A DNA stretch of 64,000 nucleotides from Alphaproteobacteria bacterium CG11_big_fil_rev_8_21_14_0_20_39_49 (GCA_002787635.1 PCXK01000023.1:736-64735), one strand, 5' to 3'; shown: positions 41,058-51,455, counted from the stretch's first letter. A program made the numbers and translations. Notes: generated by a model from the letters alone, not told the origin.

Positions 41058-42371
41058 ATGCCTATAGAAATTACAATGCCTGCTTTATCACCTACGATGG
41101 AGCATGGGAATCTGGCAAAATGGGTGGTAAAAGAAGGTGATAAGGTGGAGCCGGGGCAGGTTATTGCCGAAATTGAAACCGATAAGGCTACTATGGAAGT
41201 GGAAGCTGTTGATGAAGGGGTATTAGGCAAAATACTTATAAAAGAAGGCTCTCAGGACGTTGCGGTTAATGAAGTAATTGCACTTTTACTTGAAGAAGGT
41301 GAGGATAAGAAGGCTCTGGATAGCTATAAGACTAAGAAAGCCGAGGTAAAAGAAGAGCCTGAAGAAGAGTATGATAATGATAACGAAACGAGCGACGCTC
41401 CTAAAAAGCCGACCAAACAGCCGCAAGGCGGCGGTGGGGCAGGTTTAACACCTCCTCCTGTTTTTGTGCCGTCATCTTCGCAGGAATCTGTTGCAAAAAG
41501 TTCGGATTTTAAGGCAAGCCCTATCGCAAAACGAATAGCTGCAGATGCAGGGATAAATATTAAATCCCTTACGGGAACAGGACCAAAGGGAAGGGTGGTA
41601 AAATCCGATATTGAACAGGCTATAAAAAATGGCGGCTCAAGCTCTATAGTTGTGCGTAACCCTGTTGAAGTTACTGCAATACCTAATGATAATATGCGTA
41701 AAGTTATCGCAAGCAGGTTATTACAGTCAAAACAGCATGTTCCGCATTTTTATTTAAGCGTTGATTGCGAGTTGGATAAACTGCTTGAGGTTAGAAAAGA
41801 CCTGAATGATTCTGCTTATATTGATTCTGATAGCGGTAAACCGGTTTATAAATTATCGGTAAATGACCTGATAATTAAGGCTGTCGGTAAGGCTCTGAAA
41901 AAAGTACCACAGGCAAATGCCAGTTGGACAGATAGTGCAATCATGCAATATAACAATGTTGATGTGTCGGTAGCGGTAGCAACCGATGGCGGACTTATCA
42001 CACCTATCATAAAAAATGCAGACCAAAAAAGCCTGCCTGTGATATCAAACCAAATGAAAGAACTTGCCGCAAGGGCTAGGAAGAACGCATTAAAGCCTGA
42101 AGAGTTTCAAGGCGGTGGATTCAGTATATCAAACCTTGGAATGTATGGAATAAAGAATTTTAGTGCCATCGTTAATCCGCCGCAAGGCTGTATATTGGCA
42201 GTTGGGGCAGGGGAGCAAAAAGCCGTGGTGAAAAACGGTATTATAGCTCCTGCTACGGTTATGTCAGTAACATTATCATGTGACCACAGAGTAGTAGATG
42301 GGGCGGTGGGGGCTGAGTTTTTAGCTGCCTTTAAGGATTTTATACAAAGACCTGTTACCATGCTTGTTTGA
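41058..42371 (+). CDS. pdhC: Dihydrolipoamide acetyltransferase (E2 of pyruvate dehydrogenase)
   Basis: The 437-residue E2 has one lipoyl domain (about 1-80; lipoyl Lys43 in [12 protein letters not shown]), an acidic and Gly-rich linker (about 95-140), the E1/E3-binding domain (about 152-186, [20 protein letters not shown]) and the catalytic domain (about 205-437; [16 protein letters not shown] near the C-terminus contains the His/Asp pair). It forms the core of the complex, carrying acetyl groups from E1 to CoA. It follows the MGMT gene without a gap. Confidence 0.96.
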   Translation: MPIEITMPALSPTMEHGNLAKWVVKEGDKVEPGQVIAEIETDKATMEVEAVDEGVLGKILIKEGSQDVAVNEVIALLLEEGEDKKALDSYKTKKAEVKEEPEEEYDNDNETSDAPKKPTKQPQGGGGAGLTPPPVFVPSSSQESVAKSSDFKASPIAKRIAADAGINIKSLTGTGPKGRVVKSDIEQAIKNGGSSSIVVRNPVEVTAIPNDNMRKVIASRLLQSKQHVPHFYLSVDCELDKLLEVRKDLNDSAYIDSDSGKPVYKLSVNDLIIKAVGKALKKVPQANASWTDSAIMQYNNVDVSVAVATDGGLITPIIKNADQKSLPVISNQMKELAARARKNALKPEEFQGGGFSISNLGMYGIKNFSAIVNPPQGCILAVGAGEQKAVVKNGIIAPATVMSVTLSCDHRVVDGAVGAEFLAAFKDFIQRPVTMLV

Positions 42372-42456
42372 TTTTTTGGAGTCATTGCGTGAAATTGTTT
42401 AGTAAAACTTTTGGATAAAAACAATTATGGTATTTTAACTTTTCAAGAGTTAGGAT

Positions 42457-42539
42457 TGTCATCCCCGACTTGTTCGGGGATCTCTATAAATTAAAATGAG
42501 ATCCCCCTATAATTTTCTACGAAAATTCGGGGGATGACA
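42457..42539. repeat. TCATCCCC-type palindromic repeat
   Basis: TGTCATCCCCGACTTGTTCG, GGGATCTC ... GAGATCCCCC and TATAATTTTCTACGAAAATTCG, GGGGATGACA form nested inverted arms. Same group as 18536, 49509 and the nested element at 45016. Confidence 0.7.
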
Positions 42540-42567
42540 GCATTGTTAAAAAGTTAATTTACTTATA

Positions 42568-42945
42568 ATGTTTATGGCAGAGTTTATTTGTACGAATTGC
42601 GGTTATCAGGGAAAAAGAAGGGCAATAAAACCCGGAAGCAGGGGAATGGAAATAATTTTGTGGGTGGTGTTTCTTATTCCCGGGCCATTTTATACTTTAT
42701 GGAGAATGTTAGGAAAAAAGTGGAAATGCCCTCAATGCGAACAAATAAACACTATGTTTTCCGTTGGCAGTAAATTGGGTAAATTAAAGCTTGATGAAAT
42801 AAATAGCGATATTTCAGATGAAAAATTAGCAAAAATTCCTAATATGTGGGAAGCAGATGTAAAAGAATATAACAAAAAACATGGAATTATAAATCAGCCC
42901 AAAACGATTATTAAAGAAAAATCCGATAAGGATCAGAAGTGGTAG
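42568..42945 (+). CDS. Zinc-ribbon membrane-associated hypothetical protein
   Basis: The 125-residue protein has a zinc-ribbon-like Cys pair (ICTNCGY, about 8-11), one hydrophobic segment (about 27-47, IILWVVFLIPGPFYTLW) and a second Cys pair (CPQCEQ, about 55-58), followed by a polar tail. The two Cys pairs bracketing the membrane segment could bind one zinc. The function is unknown. It overlaps the GNAT gene by 7 bases. Confidence 0.55.
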   Translation: MFMAEFICTNCGYQGKRRAIKPGSRGMEIILWVVFLIPGPFYTLWRMLGKKWKCPQCEQINTMFSVGSKLGKLKLDEINSDISDEKLAKIPNMWEADVKEYNKKHGIINQPKTIIKEKSDKDQKW

Positions 42946-43454
42946 AGATAAACAAAGACAATTTTAAAATGCGTCCTTTTAAAAGTTCTGATGCTCTTGC
43001 ATTTGTTAACGGTTTGAACACCAAAACAATAGCAAGGGATACCACTATTGATTTGCCTTGTACTATGGACGCTGCAAATTGGTGGATATCGTTCATACAA
43101 AGTGCGGAGCAAAAAAAGCCTTTGCCTGAAAAACACTTTGTTATTGATGTTGACGGGGGGCTTGTCGGGTCGATAGGCATAATAAATATAGATAAACACA
43201 AAGGTGAGCTTGGTTACTGGCTGATAGATAAGCATTTTGGCAAGGGGATAATGACTAAAGCTATAAATGAAATGGTACGGTATTGCACAAAAGATATAGG
43301 TTTAAAAAGGATATTCGCCCCTGTTCTGCCTCATAATAAGGCTTCTGCGAGAGTTTTGGAAAAAAATGGTTTTGAATTAGAAGGAACGTTGAAAAAATAT
43401 TTTAAAAAAGACGGAAATTATGTAGATGCACTGGCATATGCGTATGTAAAATAG
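42939..43454 (+). CDS. GNAT-family N-acetyltransferase, RimJ/RimL-like
   Basis: The 171-residue protein has the RimJ/RimL-type fold: KMRPFKSSDALAFV near the start, GELGYWLIDKHFGKGIMTKAINEM (about 88-111, acetyl-CoA loop), RIFAPVLPHNKASARVLEKNGFELEG (about 125-150) and a C-terminal DALAYAYVK. It transfers acetyl from acetyl-CoA to an amino group of a protein or small molecule. The target is unknown. It sits between E2 and E3 genes, perhaps by chance. Confidence 0.85.
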   Translation: MVEINKDNFKMRPFKSSDALAFVNGLNTKTIARDTTIDLPCTMDAANWWISFIQSAEQKKPLPEKHFVIDVDGGLVGSIGIINIDKHKGELGYWLIDKHFGKGIMTKAINEMVRYCTKDIGLKRIFAPVLPHNKASARVLEKNGFELEGTLKKYFKKDGNYVDALAYAYVK

Positions 43455-43476
43455 TAGTTGAATAATAAAATATAAC

Positions 43477-43503
43477 AGATGCTGAAACGAGTTCAGCATG
43501 ACA
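43477..43503. repeat. Half of the TCATGCTGAA hairpin
   Basis: AGATGCTGAAACGAGTTCAG followed by CATGACA is one arm of the core hairpin, next to the lpdA start, without its partner arm. Confidence 0.5.
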
Positions 43504-43524
43504 TAAATAAAGAAGGAGTAAGGT

Positions 43525-44919
43525 ATGAATAAATTTGATGTTGTTGTAATAGGTGGTGGACCCGGTGGCTATGTTGCCGCTATACGTGCTGCCCAGCTTG
43601 GTTTAAAAACGGCGGTTGTTGAGGCGAATCATTTGGGCGGTATATGCCTTAATTGGGGGTGTATCCCGACAAAAGCATTGCTGCGTTCGGCTGAGGTTTT
43701 AAGGAATATTCAACATGCTGAAGATTTCGGGATTTCAGTAAAGAATGTAAGCTTTGATGTTAAGAAGATAGTAAAACGCTCAAGAGAAGTTGCGGCACAG
43801 TTATCGGGCGGAATCGGTCATTTGATGAAAAAGAACAAGATTGAGGTATTTGACGGATTCGGGAAGCTAAACGGTAAAGGCAGGGTTAAGGTAGAAAAAG
43901 ACGGTAAGAAAATTGCCGATATAGAATCGCCTAATATAATTATCGCAACAGGTGCAAGGGCAAGGACTTTGACGGGTCTTGAAAGTGACGGTAAACAGGT
44001 GCTTACATATAAAGAAGCTATGATACCCGATGATGCACCCAAGTCCCTATTGGTTGTAGGCTCCGGTGCTATAGGAATAGAATTTGCCAGTTTCTATAAT
44101 GCTTTGGGTGTTGATGTTACCGTAGTTGAAATGGCTGATAGGGTCATGCCCGTTGAAGATGCGGAAATATCTAAAATGGCTCGCAAGTCATTTGAAAAAC
44201 AGGGAATGAAAATTCATACCAAAACTACCGTTCGGGAGTTGAAGAAATCTAAAGACGGTGTTACCGCCATTTTAGACAGCAACGGTAAGGAAACAAATAT
44301 TAAAGTCGATAGGGTGATTACCGCTGTCGGAATTGTTCCCAACACTGAAGGTCTTGGCTTTGAAGGAACAAAAGTTAAATTTGACAGGGGGCATATTGTA
44401 ACTAATCAGTGGTGTGAGACAGATGAGGCAGGTGTATATGCAATAGGTGATGTGGCATCAGCCCCATGGCTTGCACATAAGGCAAGTCATGAAGGTGTTG
44501 TGTGTGTAGAAAAAATTGCCGGATTAAACGGTGTTCACCCGATAAATAAAAATAATATCCCCGGCTGTACATACTGCCACCCACAGGTTGCGTCAGTGGG
44601 TCTAACCGAAGAAAAAGCCAAAGATGCAGGGCATGAGATAAAAGTCGGAAGGTTCCAGTTTGTCGGTAACGGTAAGGCTATAGCACTTGGTGAGCCTGAA
44701 GGGTTGGTGAAAACCATATTCGATGCTAAAACCGGAGAGCTTCTGGGGGCACATTTAATAGGTGCGGAGGTTACAGAGCTTATTAACGGATTTTTGGTAG
44801 GCAAAACAATGGAAGCAACCGAATCTGACTTTATGCACACTATATTCCCACACCCGACATTATCGGAAATGATGCATGAATCGGTGCTGGACGCATTTGG
44901 CAAAGTTGTTCATATGTAA
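43525..44919 (+). CDS. lpdA: Dihydrolipoyl dehydrogenase (E3)
   Basis: The 464-residue flavoprotein reoxidises dihydrolipoamide of E2 with NAD+. FAD motif VIGGGPGGYVAAI is at 8-20, the redox pair is Cys41 and Cys46 (GGICLNWGCIPTK), the NAD motif VVGSGAIGIEFA near 180, the FAD segment AIGDVAS near 310, and the His-Glu active pair lies in HTIFPHPTLSEMMHES near the C-terminus. GGAG precedes the ATG. It closes the pdh cluster. Confidence 0.96.
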   Translation: MNKFDVVVIGGGPGGYVAAIRAAQLGLKTAVVEANHLGGICLNWGCIPTKALLRSAEVLRNIQHAEDFGISVKNVSFDVKKIVKRSREVAAQLSGGIGHLMKKNKIEVFDGFGKLNGKGRVKVEKDGKKIADIESPNIIIATGARARTLTGLESDGKQVLTYKEAMIPDDAPKSLLVVGSGAIGIEFASFYNALGVDVTVVEMADRVMPVEDAEISKMARKSFEKQGMKIHTKTTVRELKKSKDGVTAILDSNGKETNIKVDRVITAVGIVPNTEGLGFEGTKVKFDRGHIVTNQWCETDEAGVYAIGDVASAPWLAHKASHEGVVCVEKIAGLNGVHPINKNNIPGCTYCHPQVASVGLTEEKAKDAGHEIKVGRFQFVGNGKAIALGEPEGLVKTIFDAKTGELLGAHLIGAEVTELINGFLVGKTMEATESDFMHTIFPHPTLSEMMHESVLDAFGKVVHM

Positions 44920-44926
44920 AATTAAG

Positions 44927-45209
44927 GGGGTGTTCAATAAATATAGCTTTTGTCATGCTGAACTTGTTTCAGCATCTACTTTGTAATGTTAGAGATGCTG
45001 AAACAAGTTCAGCATAATACCTCTGCATAATGCAAATAAAACTAGTCATTACCTGAATTGCCAAAGGCAATTATAGGTAATCTCACCAGAATCGCCCTAT
45101 AATTTGTTTCACAAATTCAGGCGATGACGTATTGTGCAGAGGTCTTAGCATGACAAAAATTCAAGATTTCAGTGCAATTTTTACAAAAGCTATATTTATT
45201 GCACACTCC
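44927..45209. repeat. MITE-like element, family A, copy 3 with nested insertion
   Basis: The ends read GGGTGTTCAATAAATATAGC-TTTTGT and ACAAAAGCTATATTTATTGC-ACACTCC. The element is 283 bp because a 131-bp element (45016-45146) is inserted in it, flanked by AGCAT at both sides. Removing the insert and one AGCAT leaves 147 bp, matching copy 1 (148 bp). Confidence 0.82.
45016..45146. repeat. Nested palindromic element with 5-bp target duplication
   Basis: Terminal inverted repeats AATACCTCTGCATAAT and ATTGTGCAGAGGTCTT (reverse complement AAGACCTCTGCACAAT; two mismatches) enclose two inner hairpins (ATTACCTGAATTGCC...GGCAATTATAGGTAAT and CGCCCTATAATTTG...CAAATTCAGGCG). AGCAT lies at 45011-45015 and 45147-45151, a likely target-site duplication. 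Confidence 0.78.
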
Positions 45210-45215
45210 CAAAAT

Positions 45216-45246
45216 AAAAAAAGGGAGCCGGTTAGCTCCCTTTTTT
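45216..45246 (-). terminator. Rho-independent terminator of the EF-hand gene
   Basis: A GGGAGC/GCTCCC stem with flanking A and T tracts lies just past the minus-strand EF-hand gene stop, so it may terminate in both directions. Confidence 0.75.
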
Positions 45247-45253
45247 ATATGTA

Positions 45254-45772
45254 CTATTCATCACCTGATGGCGGAGTTGAATCTTTCTTCCCCTTCATAT
45301 GACCTTTATGCGATTTATGATATTCGGTCATTTCATCTTTTGAGATTTTGCCGTCTTTATTTTTGTCTATGTCTTCAAATTTTTCCTCACGGTTTTCCAT
45401 GCGGTCTTCTTTCTTTTCGGCACGGTCTTCTTTTTTATTCTCGTGGTAAGACTTTATTTCTTCTTCGGTAAGTTTGTCATTACCGTTAGAGTCCATTTTT
45501 TTGAACTTTTCTTCTTTGGCTTCTAAAAACTCTGCTTTGCTTATTTCACCATCTTTGTTTTTATCAACTTCTTTCATCATATAAGCTTTGCCGTAATGAC
45601 CGCCTTTTTTCATGTTCATGAATTCTTCTTTTGAAATGAAGCCATCATTATCGGAGTCTTTTTTCTCAAACATCATACCGTGGTCACGACCTTTGCCTTC
45701 ATGTTCATTTGCCATAGAAGCAGCGGAAAAAGAAATTATTGCCGTAGTTGCTAAAAAAATTATTTTTTTCAT
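45254..45772 (-). CDS. Secreted EF-hand calcium-binding protein
   Basis: The 172-residue protein has a signal peptide (about 1-21, cleaved after SMA) and four EF-hand loops: DSDNDGFISKEEF (about 40), DKNKDGEISKAEF (about 72), DSNGNDKLTEEEI (about 94) and DKNKDGKISKDEM (about 139), with a Glu/Lys-rich coiled helix (KKEDRAEKKEDRMENREEK) before the last one. It would bind calcium in the periplasm or outside. Such small EF-hand proteins are found in many alphaproteobacteria with unknown partners. AAGGTG is the ribosome binding site. The terminator at 45216 ends it. Confidence 0.9.
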   Translation of the reverse strand: MKKIIFLATTAIISFSAASMANEHEGKGRDHGMMFEKKDSDNDGFISKEEFMNMKKGGHYGKAYMMKEVDKNKDGEISKAEFLEAKEEKFKKMDSNGNDKLTEEEIKSYHENKKEDRAEKKEDRMENREEKFEDIDKNKDGKISKDEMTEYHKSHKGHMKGKKDSTPPSGDE

Positions 45773-45920
45773 ATTAAATCACCTTTATTAAATTGAGTAA
45801 AAAATATACATTATATTCTTATTTGAAAATTATCTGAAAAACTATCCGAATATATTATTTATATTTAATTATTATTCTATATTCTTTTATCCTAAGAAAA
45901 ATAAAAAAGCTATATGTATA

Positions 45921-47030
45921 ATGTTTAATTACATAATAAAAAGATTGCTGCTGATGATACCTACATTGCTGGGTATTGTTCTTATAAACTTTATAATAGT
46001 GCATGTCGCCCCCGGAGGGCCGGTTGAGCAGATGATAGCTCAGGTAACGCATACCGGTGTTGATGCCACCGCTCGCTTTACGGGAAATATGGGGGATATG
46101 CCTAATGCCGGCAACGCTAATAAGAATGTAGCGGCAGGCGGTTCATCAAAATATCGTGGGGCTCAGGGGCTTGACTCCGACCTGATAAAAGAAATTGAGA
46201 AGTTGTATGGCTTTGATAAACCTATACATATACGTTTTTTTGATATGCTTAAAAATTATGCCGTATTTGATTTTGGTGAGAGTTTCTTTAAGGATAAGAA
46301 AGTAATAGAGTTGGTAATTGATAAGATGCCAGTATCCATTTCTTTGGGGCTTTGGACAACCTTGCTGGTTTATTTAATATCCATTCCCCTTGGAATCAGG
46401 AAGGCGGTTAGGGACGGTTCTAATTTTGATATATGGACAAGCACACTGGTTTCAGTCGGTTATGCCATTCCGGGGTTTTTATTTGCTATTATTTTAATAG
46501 TGTTTTTTGCCGGAGGTAGCTATTGGCAGATATTTCCGCTTAGGGGGCTGACTTCGCCCGGTTTGGAGGGCTTTTCTGCATGGCAGAAGGTCTATGACTA
46601 TTTTTGGCATATAGCATTGCCTGTACTGGCTATGGTGATAAGCGGTTTTGCAGGGCTTACCATGCTTACGAAAAACTCTTTTTTAGAAGAGATAGGAAAG
46701 CAATATGTAATAACTGCAAGGTCAAAGGGGCTATCTGAAAAACGGGTGCTGTACGGTCATGTGTTCAGGAATGCCATGCTTATTGTTGTTGCAGGTTTCC
46801 CCAGTGCTTTTATAGGTATATTATTTACAGGCTCCTTGCTTATCGAAACAATATTTTCATTAGACGGCTTGGGGCTTTTGGGTTTTGAAGCGGTGGTAAG
46901 CCGTGATTATCCCGTTATTTTCGGAACATTATTCTTCTTTACTATTATCGGGCTTATATTAAATCTTGTCGGTGACTTAACATATCGCCTTATCGATCCG
47001 AGAATCGATTTTGAAAGGAGGGATATATGA
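45921..47030 (+). CDS. yejB: ABC transporter permease YejB
   Basis: The 369-residue inner-membrane permease is of the YejABEF type, which imports peptides and microcin C. It starts [38 protein letters not shown], has six transmembrane segments and the permease EAA loop ([26 protein letters not shown], about 259-285). The insertion near residues 40-90 ([20 protein letters not shown]...) is typical of YejB. The last 4 bases overlap yejE. The solute-binding protein yejA and ATPase yejF are not adjacent in this window. Confidence 0.92.
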   Translation: MFNYIIKRLLLMIPTLLGIVLINFIIVHVAPGGPVEQMIAQVTHTGVDATARFTGNMGDMPNAGNANKNVAAGGSSKYRGAQGLDSDLIKEIEKLYGFDKPIHIRFFDMLKNYAVFDFGESFFKDKKVIELVIDKMPVSISLGLWTTLLVYLISIPLGIRKAVRDGSNFDIWTSTLVSVGYAIPGFLFAIILIVFFAGGSYWQIFPLRGLTSPGLEGFSAWQKVYDYFWHIALPVLAMVISGFAGLTMLTKNSFLEEIGKQYVITARSKGLSEKRVLYGHVFRNAMLIVVAGFPSAFIGILFTGSLLIETIFSLDGLGLLGFEAVVSRDYPVIFGTLFFFTIIGLILNLVGDLTYRLIDPRIDFERRDI

Positions 47031-48049
47031 CACCACTTGTAAAAAGACGTATCGAAAATTTTAAGAATAACAAAAGGGGATACTATTCTTTTTGGATATT
47101 CTCCGTGTTGTTCGTTATCAGTATCTTTGCGGAGTTCGTAGCAAATGATAAGCCTATATTGGTAAAATATGACGGTGAGCTTTATGTTCCGGTGCTTTTT
47201 CAATATGCTGAAACGGAATTTGGCGGCGATTTTGGAACTGAGGCAGATTACCGTGACCCGTATGTAACTAAACTTATTGAAGATAGCGGCAATGGCTGGA
47301 TGGTCTGGCCTCCGATACGCTATAGCTACCGTACTATAAACTACGACCTTCCCACACCTGCACCTTCGGCTCCGACCTTTGACAATCTGCTTGGAACAGA
47401 CGATCAGGGGCGTGACGTTATGGCAAGAACCATATACGGTTTCAGGCTATCGGTTTGTTTTGCCTTAATACTCACCGTTTTCGGGTCTGTCATAGGCATA
47501 GCGGCAGGAGCGGTACAGGGATATTTCGGAGGAACGCTTGACTTGTTATTCCAAAGGTTCATTGAGATATGGGTGGGGCTTCCCGTATTATTCATATTGA
47601 TAATACTAGCCTCGGTAGTGACCCCTAATTTTTGGTGGCTACTTATAATAATCCTGTTGTTCAACTGGACAAACCTTGTGTCAGTAGTGCGTGCCGAGTT
47701 CCTCAAGGCAAGGAATCTTGAATATGTCAAAGCTGCCAAAGCTCTGGGGGTTGCAGAATCGGTTATAATATTCAGGCATGTATTGCCTAACGCTATGGTT
47801 TCTGCATTAACATTCTTACCTTTTATATTAACAGGTGCTATTACAACATTGACATCGCTTGATTTTATAGGGTTCGGGCTTCCTGCCGGATCTCCTTCTC
47901 TTGGTGAATTGCTGGCACAGGGCAAAGCAAATTTGCAAGCACCGTGGCTTGGTATTACAGGATTTCTTGTGTTGTCTATAATGCTGACATTGCTTGTCTT
48001 TATCGGGGAAGCTGTAAGAGATGCTTTTGATCCGAGAAAGGCTTGGTAA
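47027..48049 (+). CDS. yejE: ABC transporter permease YejE
   Basis: The 340-residue second permease of the peptide/microcin C importer. It has a long cytoplasmic/periplasmic N-terminal part ([23 protein letters not shown], about 94-116), TM segments from about 140 on, [19 protein letters not shown] (about 121-139) and the EAA loop [25 protein letters not shown] (about 229-253). It overlaps yejB by ATGA and forms the heteromeric pore with it. Confidence 0.92.
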   Translation: MTPLVKRRIENFKNNKRGYYSFWIFSVLFVISIFAEFVANDKPILVKYDGELYVPVLFQYAETEFGGDFGTEADYRDPYVTKLIEDSGNGWMVWPPIRYSYRTINYDLPTPAPSAPTFDNLLGTDDQGRDVMARTIYGFRLSVCFALILTVFGSVIGIAAGAVQGYFGGTLDLLFQRFIEIWVGLPVLFILIILASVVTPNFWWLLIIILLFNWTNLVSVVRAEFLKARNLEYVKAAKALGVAESVIIFRHVLPNAMVSALTFLPFILTGAITTLTSLDFIGFGLPAGSPSLGELLAQGKANLQAPWLGITGFLVLSIMLTLLVFIGEAVRDAFDPRKAW

Positions 48050-48170
48050 AGCTCAAATTTGAGTTCTTTTTATTCCCTCTCCCGTGTACGGTGGTAGGGA
48101 GGGGGCGATACATGCAGGTATAACAAACACTTGCGAATGTTTACCCCTCACAAAAACACTTTGTGTTTTT

Positions 48171-48201
48171 AACTCTCCCTCAAGGGGAGAGTAGTTTTTT
48201 T
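48171..48201 (+). terminator. Rho-independent terminator after yejE
   Basis: ACTCTCCC and GGGGAGAGT form a stem (48172-48192) followed by AGTTTTTTT. It is preceded by another small palindrome AAAACACTTTGTGTTTT (48152-48168). It lies 120 bases past the yejE stop and just before convergent argG. Confidence 0.65.
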
Positions 48202-48215
48202 GACTGTTGCAGAGT

Positions 48216-49442
48216 CTAATCAGGCGAAGGATAATTCTCGCTATGATTCTTGCCCAGACGTAAACGCAGAGCGTTTAGCTTGATGAATCCTTCTGCATCT
48301 TTTTGATTATATACTTCATCTTCTTCGAAGGTCACTATCTCGTTGCTATATAAGCTATGTGCAGACTGGCGACCTACAACTTCAACCGAGCCTTTATATA
48401 GCTTTAAGCGTACAAGACCGTTCACACGGTTTTGGCATCTATCAATGGCGGCTTGTAGCATATAACGCTCCGGACTCCACCAGTAACCATTATAAATCAG
48501 CTCGGCATAGCGTGGCATTAGCTCATCTTTCAGGTGCATAGCTCCTCTATCTAATGTAATGCTTTCTATTCCTCTGCGTGCTTTTAATAAAACAGTTCCC
48601 CCCGGAGTTTCATATACACCACGGGATTTCATGCCGATATAGCGGTTTTCAACTATATCAAGTCTTCCGATACCGTTTGCACCGCCGAGCTTGTTCAGTT
48701 TAGCAAGCAGGTTGGCAGGGGACAGTTTTTCACCGTCTATGGCAACAGCGTCCCCATTATCGAATTCTATTTCTATATATGTAGGTTTATCGGGTGCGTC
48801 CTCAGGGGATACGGTAAGACGGAACATATCTTCGGTATATGCTTGCCAAGGGTCTTCCAATACTTTTCCTTCATATGATATGTGAAGAAGGTTTGCGTCC
48901 ATTGAGTATGGAGCCTCACCCCTTTTATCCATGGCTACGGGGATTCCCCGTTCTTCTGCGTATTTTATAAGTTTGGTACGGGAGTTCAAATTCCACTCAC
49001 GCCAAGGTGCTATAACTTTTACATCGGGTTTTAAAGCGTAATAACCAAGCTCAAAACGTATCTGGTCGTTTCCTTTACCGGTTGCTCCGTGAGATACTGC
49101 GTCAGCACCCACCTCTTTTGCAATTTCAATCTGGCGTTTTGCAATTAACGGACGGGCAATTGAAGTGCCAAGCAGATATTCACCCTCATAAATAGCATTA
49201 GCACGGAACATAGGGAATACATAATCCCTTACGAACTCTTCACGCAAGTCGTCAATGAATATATCGGTAACGCCGAACTGCTCCGCTTTGCTGCGTACCG
49301 GTTCAAGCTCCTCGCCCTGACCGATATCAGCCGTGAAAGTAACCACTTCACAATTATATTGTTCTTTTAACCAGCATAATATTACCGATGTATCCAAACC
49401 GCCCGAATATGCCAGTACCACTTTTTTTACGTTGTTAGTCAT
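48216..49442 (-). CDS. argG: Argininosuccinate synthase
   Basis: ArgG joins citrulline and aspartate using ATP to make argininosuccinate, the seventh step of arginine synthesis. The 408-residue protein begins [22 protein letters not shown] (ATP-PPi loop AYSGGLDTS about 11-19), has [25 protein letters not shown] (about 117-131), and [15 protein letters not shown] near 275. AGGAAC precedes the ATG. It is a single gene, and its presence argues for a free-living arginine pathway. Confidence 0.96.
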   Translation of the reverse strand: MTNNVKKVVLAYSGGLDTSVILCWLKEQYNCEVVTFTADIGQGEELEPVRSKAEQFGVTDIFIDDLREEFVRDYVFPMFRANAIYEGEYLLGTSIARPLIAKRQIEIAKEVGADAVSHGATGKGNDQIRFELGYYALKPDVKVIAPWREWNLNSRTKLIKYAEERGIPVAMDKRGEAPYSMDANLLHISYEGKVLEDPWQAYTEDMFRLTVSPEDAPDKPTYIEIEFDNGDAVAIDGEKLSPANLLAKLNKLGGANGIGRLDIVENRYIGMKSRGVYETPGGTVLLKARRGIESITLDRGAMHLKDELMPRYAELIYNGYWWSPERYMLQAAIDRCQNRVNGLVRLKLYKGSVEVVGRQSAHSLYSNEIVTFEEDEVYNQKDAEGFIKLNALRLRLGKNHSENYPSPD

Positions 49443-49508
49443 TTTTATGTTCCTGTTGAATCCCGTTTTTTAGCATTGCTAACCTAAATAGTTAACGCAC
49501 CTTAAATT

Positions 49509-49610
49509 GCGTCATCCCCCGAATTTTCGTAGAAAATTATAGGGGGAACTCCCACAATTTGAACCGGATTACCCTATAATTTTGTTACACAAAATTCGGG
49601 TAATGACGTA
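49509..49610. repeat. TCATCCCC-type palindromic repeat
   Basis: GCGTCATCCCCCGAATTTTCG and TACACAAAATTCGGGTAATG plus GACGT, with inner CCCTATAATTTTG/GAAAATTATAGGGGG arms, give an imperfect inverted repeat of the same group as 42457. No gene is seen in the 49443-49790 gap. Confidence 0.7.
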
Positions 49611-49790
49611 AAACTATACTAGTTAGCAATGACCGTTTTTTAGCCGTTTATATATAATAAACGTTCCAATATAAAGCTATTTTTTTCAGCGGGGTATTTT
49701 TTATAAAATACTATGGAAAATAGTTGAAAAACATATTAGAGTATAAAACTTCACGGAACATGTTTTTGATTATAATTGAACGGATAAGCT

Positions 49791-51449
49791 ATGCAAAATT
49801 ACAACGCTCCTTTAGACGATATCAATTTTTTGTTAAATGATGTTCTGAAATTAGAGGATGTCCTTAAGCTTACTAAATATAAAGATTTATCAGGGTCTTT
49901 GATAAATGCTGTGCTTGATGAGGCTTCAAAATTTGCAAGCAAAAGGCTTTCTCCATTGAATGTTATCGGGGATAAACAGGGTTCACACTCTAAAGATTCG
50001 GTTACAACTACACCTGAAGGATTTAAAGAAGCCTATGAGCAGTTTGTAAAAAACGGCTGGAATTCAGTCCCTTTTTCTACTGAAGCAGGAGGGCAGGGCT
50101 TGCCTTGGATGGTATCTACCGCCATATCTGAAATGTGGAGCGGTGCTAATTTTGCTTTTGCCCTTTGCCCTTTATTGACTCAAGGGGCGGTGGAGTTGCT
50201 GGAAAATCACGGCAGTGCTGCCCAAAAAGAAAAATATCTGAGGAAATTAGTTTCAGGTGAGTGGACGGGGACTATGTGTCTTACGGAGTCAGCGGCAGGT
50301 TCGGACATTGGGGCGGTTAGAACGGTCGCTAAAAAAGAAGGTGATAAATATCTGATAAAAGGTCAGAAAATATTTATTACCTTTGGAGATCACGATTATA
50401 CCGATAATATTATCCATATGGTTCTGGCAAGATGTGAAGATGCACCTGAGGGAATAAAAGGTATATCGCTTTTTATTGTGCCGAAGGCATTAGAGGACGG
50501 TTCTAAAAATGATATCAGGGTTATAAGTATCGAACAGAAGTTGGGTATTCACGGAAGTCCGACGGCAGTTTTGAATTTCGGTGATGAAAATGGTGCTGTC
50601 GGGTATTTGGTAGGTGAAGAAAATCATGGTATAAAATATATGTTCACTATGATGAATAATGCAAGGCTTGCAGTCGGCGTAGAAGGAATAGCCATTGCCG
50701 AGGATTCGTTACAAAAGGCGGAGAGCTTTGCGGCAGAGCGTGTACAGGGAGGGTTGCCTATAGCTAAATATCCTGACGTTAAACGCATGTTGATTACTAT
50801 ACGCAGCCAAACAGAGGCAATGCGTGCTTTGTCTTATTACATAGGCAAGTGTATAGACCTTTCAAGAAATCATGAAGATGAGGCAGTTAAAGAAAAATAT
50901 AAAGAAATAACCGATATACTTATCCCTGTTTTAAAAGCCAATGCAACGGATATGGGATTTTTTATGTCATCGGAATCTATGCAGGTATTTGGCGGGGTAG
51001 GCTATGTTGAAGATTACGGGATAGCCCAAAACTTGCGTGACTCACGCATAGCCATGATATATGAAGGCACTAACGGTATTCAGGCAATGGATCTGGTGAA
51101 GCGTAAAATAATTATAAATGACGGCAGGTTGTTTGAAAGCCTGTCTGTTGAGGTTTTTGAACTTGTGCAGGGAAGCGTGTTCGAAGATGTGGTTAAGGAT
51201 GCGATAGGTAAACTGGTAAACGCTACATCGGAGATACGTTCTATGGATGATAAAAAGGCTGAGTTTAAGGCTTATTATTATACAAGGCTTTTCGGGGTTG
51301 TTATGGGCGGCGTGATGATGGCGATGTCCGATAAGGCGATAGGTGCTGATGAATCGGGGTTTTTCAAGCTAAAAAGAAGAACTATAAAATTTTATATGGA
51401 CTTTCTTCTTCCGGAGGTTAATTATTTGCACGAGATAGTAGTTAGGTAG
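49791..51449 (+). CDS. Acyl-CoA dehydrogenase
   Basis: The 552-residue flavoenzyme introduces the first double bond in fatty acyl-CoA or a related substrate. Typical motifs: LTESAAGSDIGAVRT (about 162-176), IKGQKIFITFGDHDYTDNIIH, MQVFGGVGYVEDYGIAQNLRDSRIAMIYEGTNGIQAMDL (about 397-437) with the catalytic-base region near YEGTNG. The C-terminal domain is of the long ACAD type. It precedes flagellar genes with a 6-base gap, but probably has its own role in lipid or amino-acid catabolism. Confidence 0.92.
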   Translation: MQNYNAPLDDINFLLNDVLKLEDVLKLTKYKDLSGSLINAVLDEASKFASKRLSPLNVIGDKQGSHSKDSVTTTPEGFKEAYEQFVKNGWNSVPFSTEAGGQGLPWMVSTAISEMWSGANFAFALCPLLTQGAVELLENHGSAAQKEKYLRKLVSGEWTGTMCLTESAAGSDIGAVRTVAKKEGDKYLIKGQKIFITFGDHDYTDNIIHMVLARCEDAPEGIKGISLFIVPKALEDGSKNDIRVISIEQKLGIHGSPTAVLNFGDENGAVGYLVGEENHGIKYMFTMMNNARLAVGVEGIAIAEDSLQKAESFAAERVQGGLPIAKYPDVKRMLITIRSQTEAMRALSYYIGKCIDLSRNHEDEAVKEKYKEITDILIPVLKANATDMGFFMSSESMQVFGGVGYVEDYGIAQNLRDSRIAMIYEGTNGIQAMDLVKRKIIINDGRLFESLSVEVFELVQGSVFEDVVKDAIGKLVNATSEIRSMDDKKAEFKAYYYTRLFGVVMGGVMMAMSDKAIGADESGFFKLKRRTIKFYMDFLLPEVNYLHEIVVR

Positions 51450-51455
51450 TTATTT

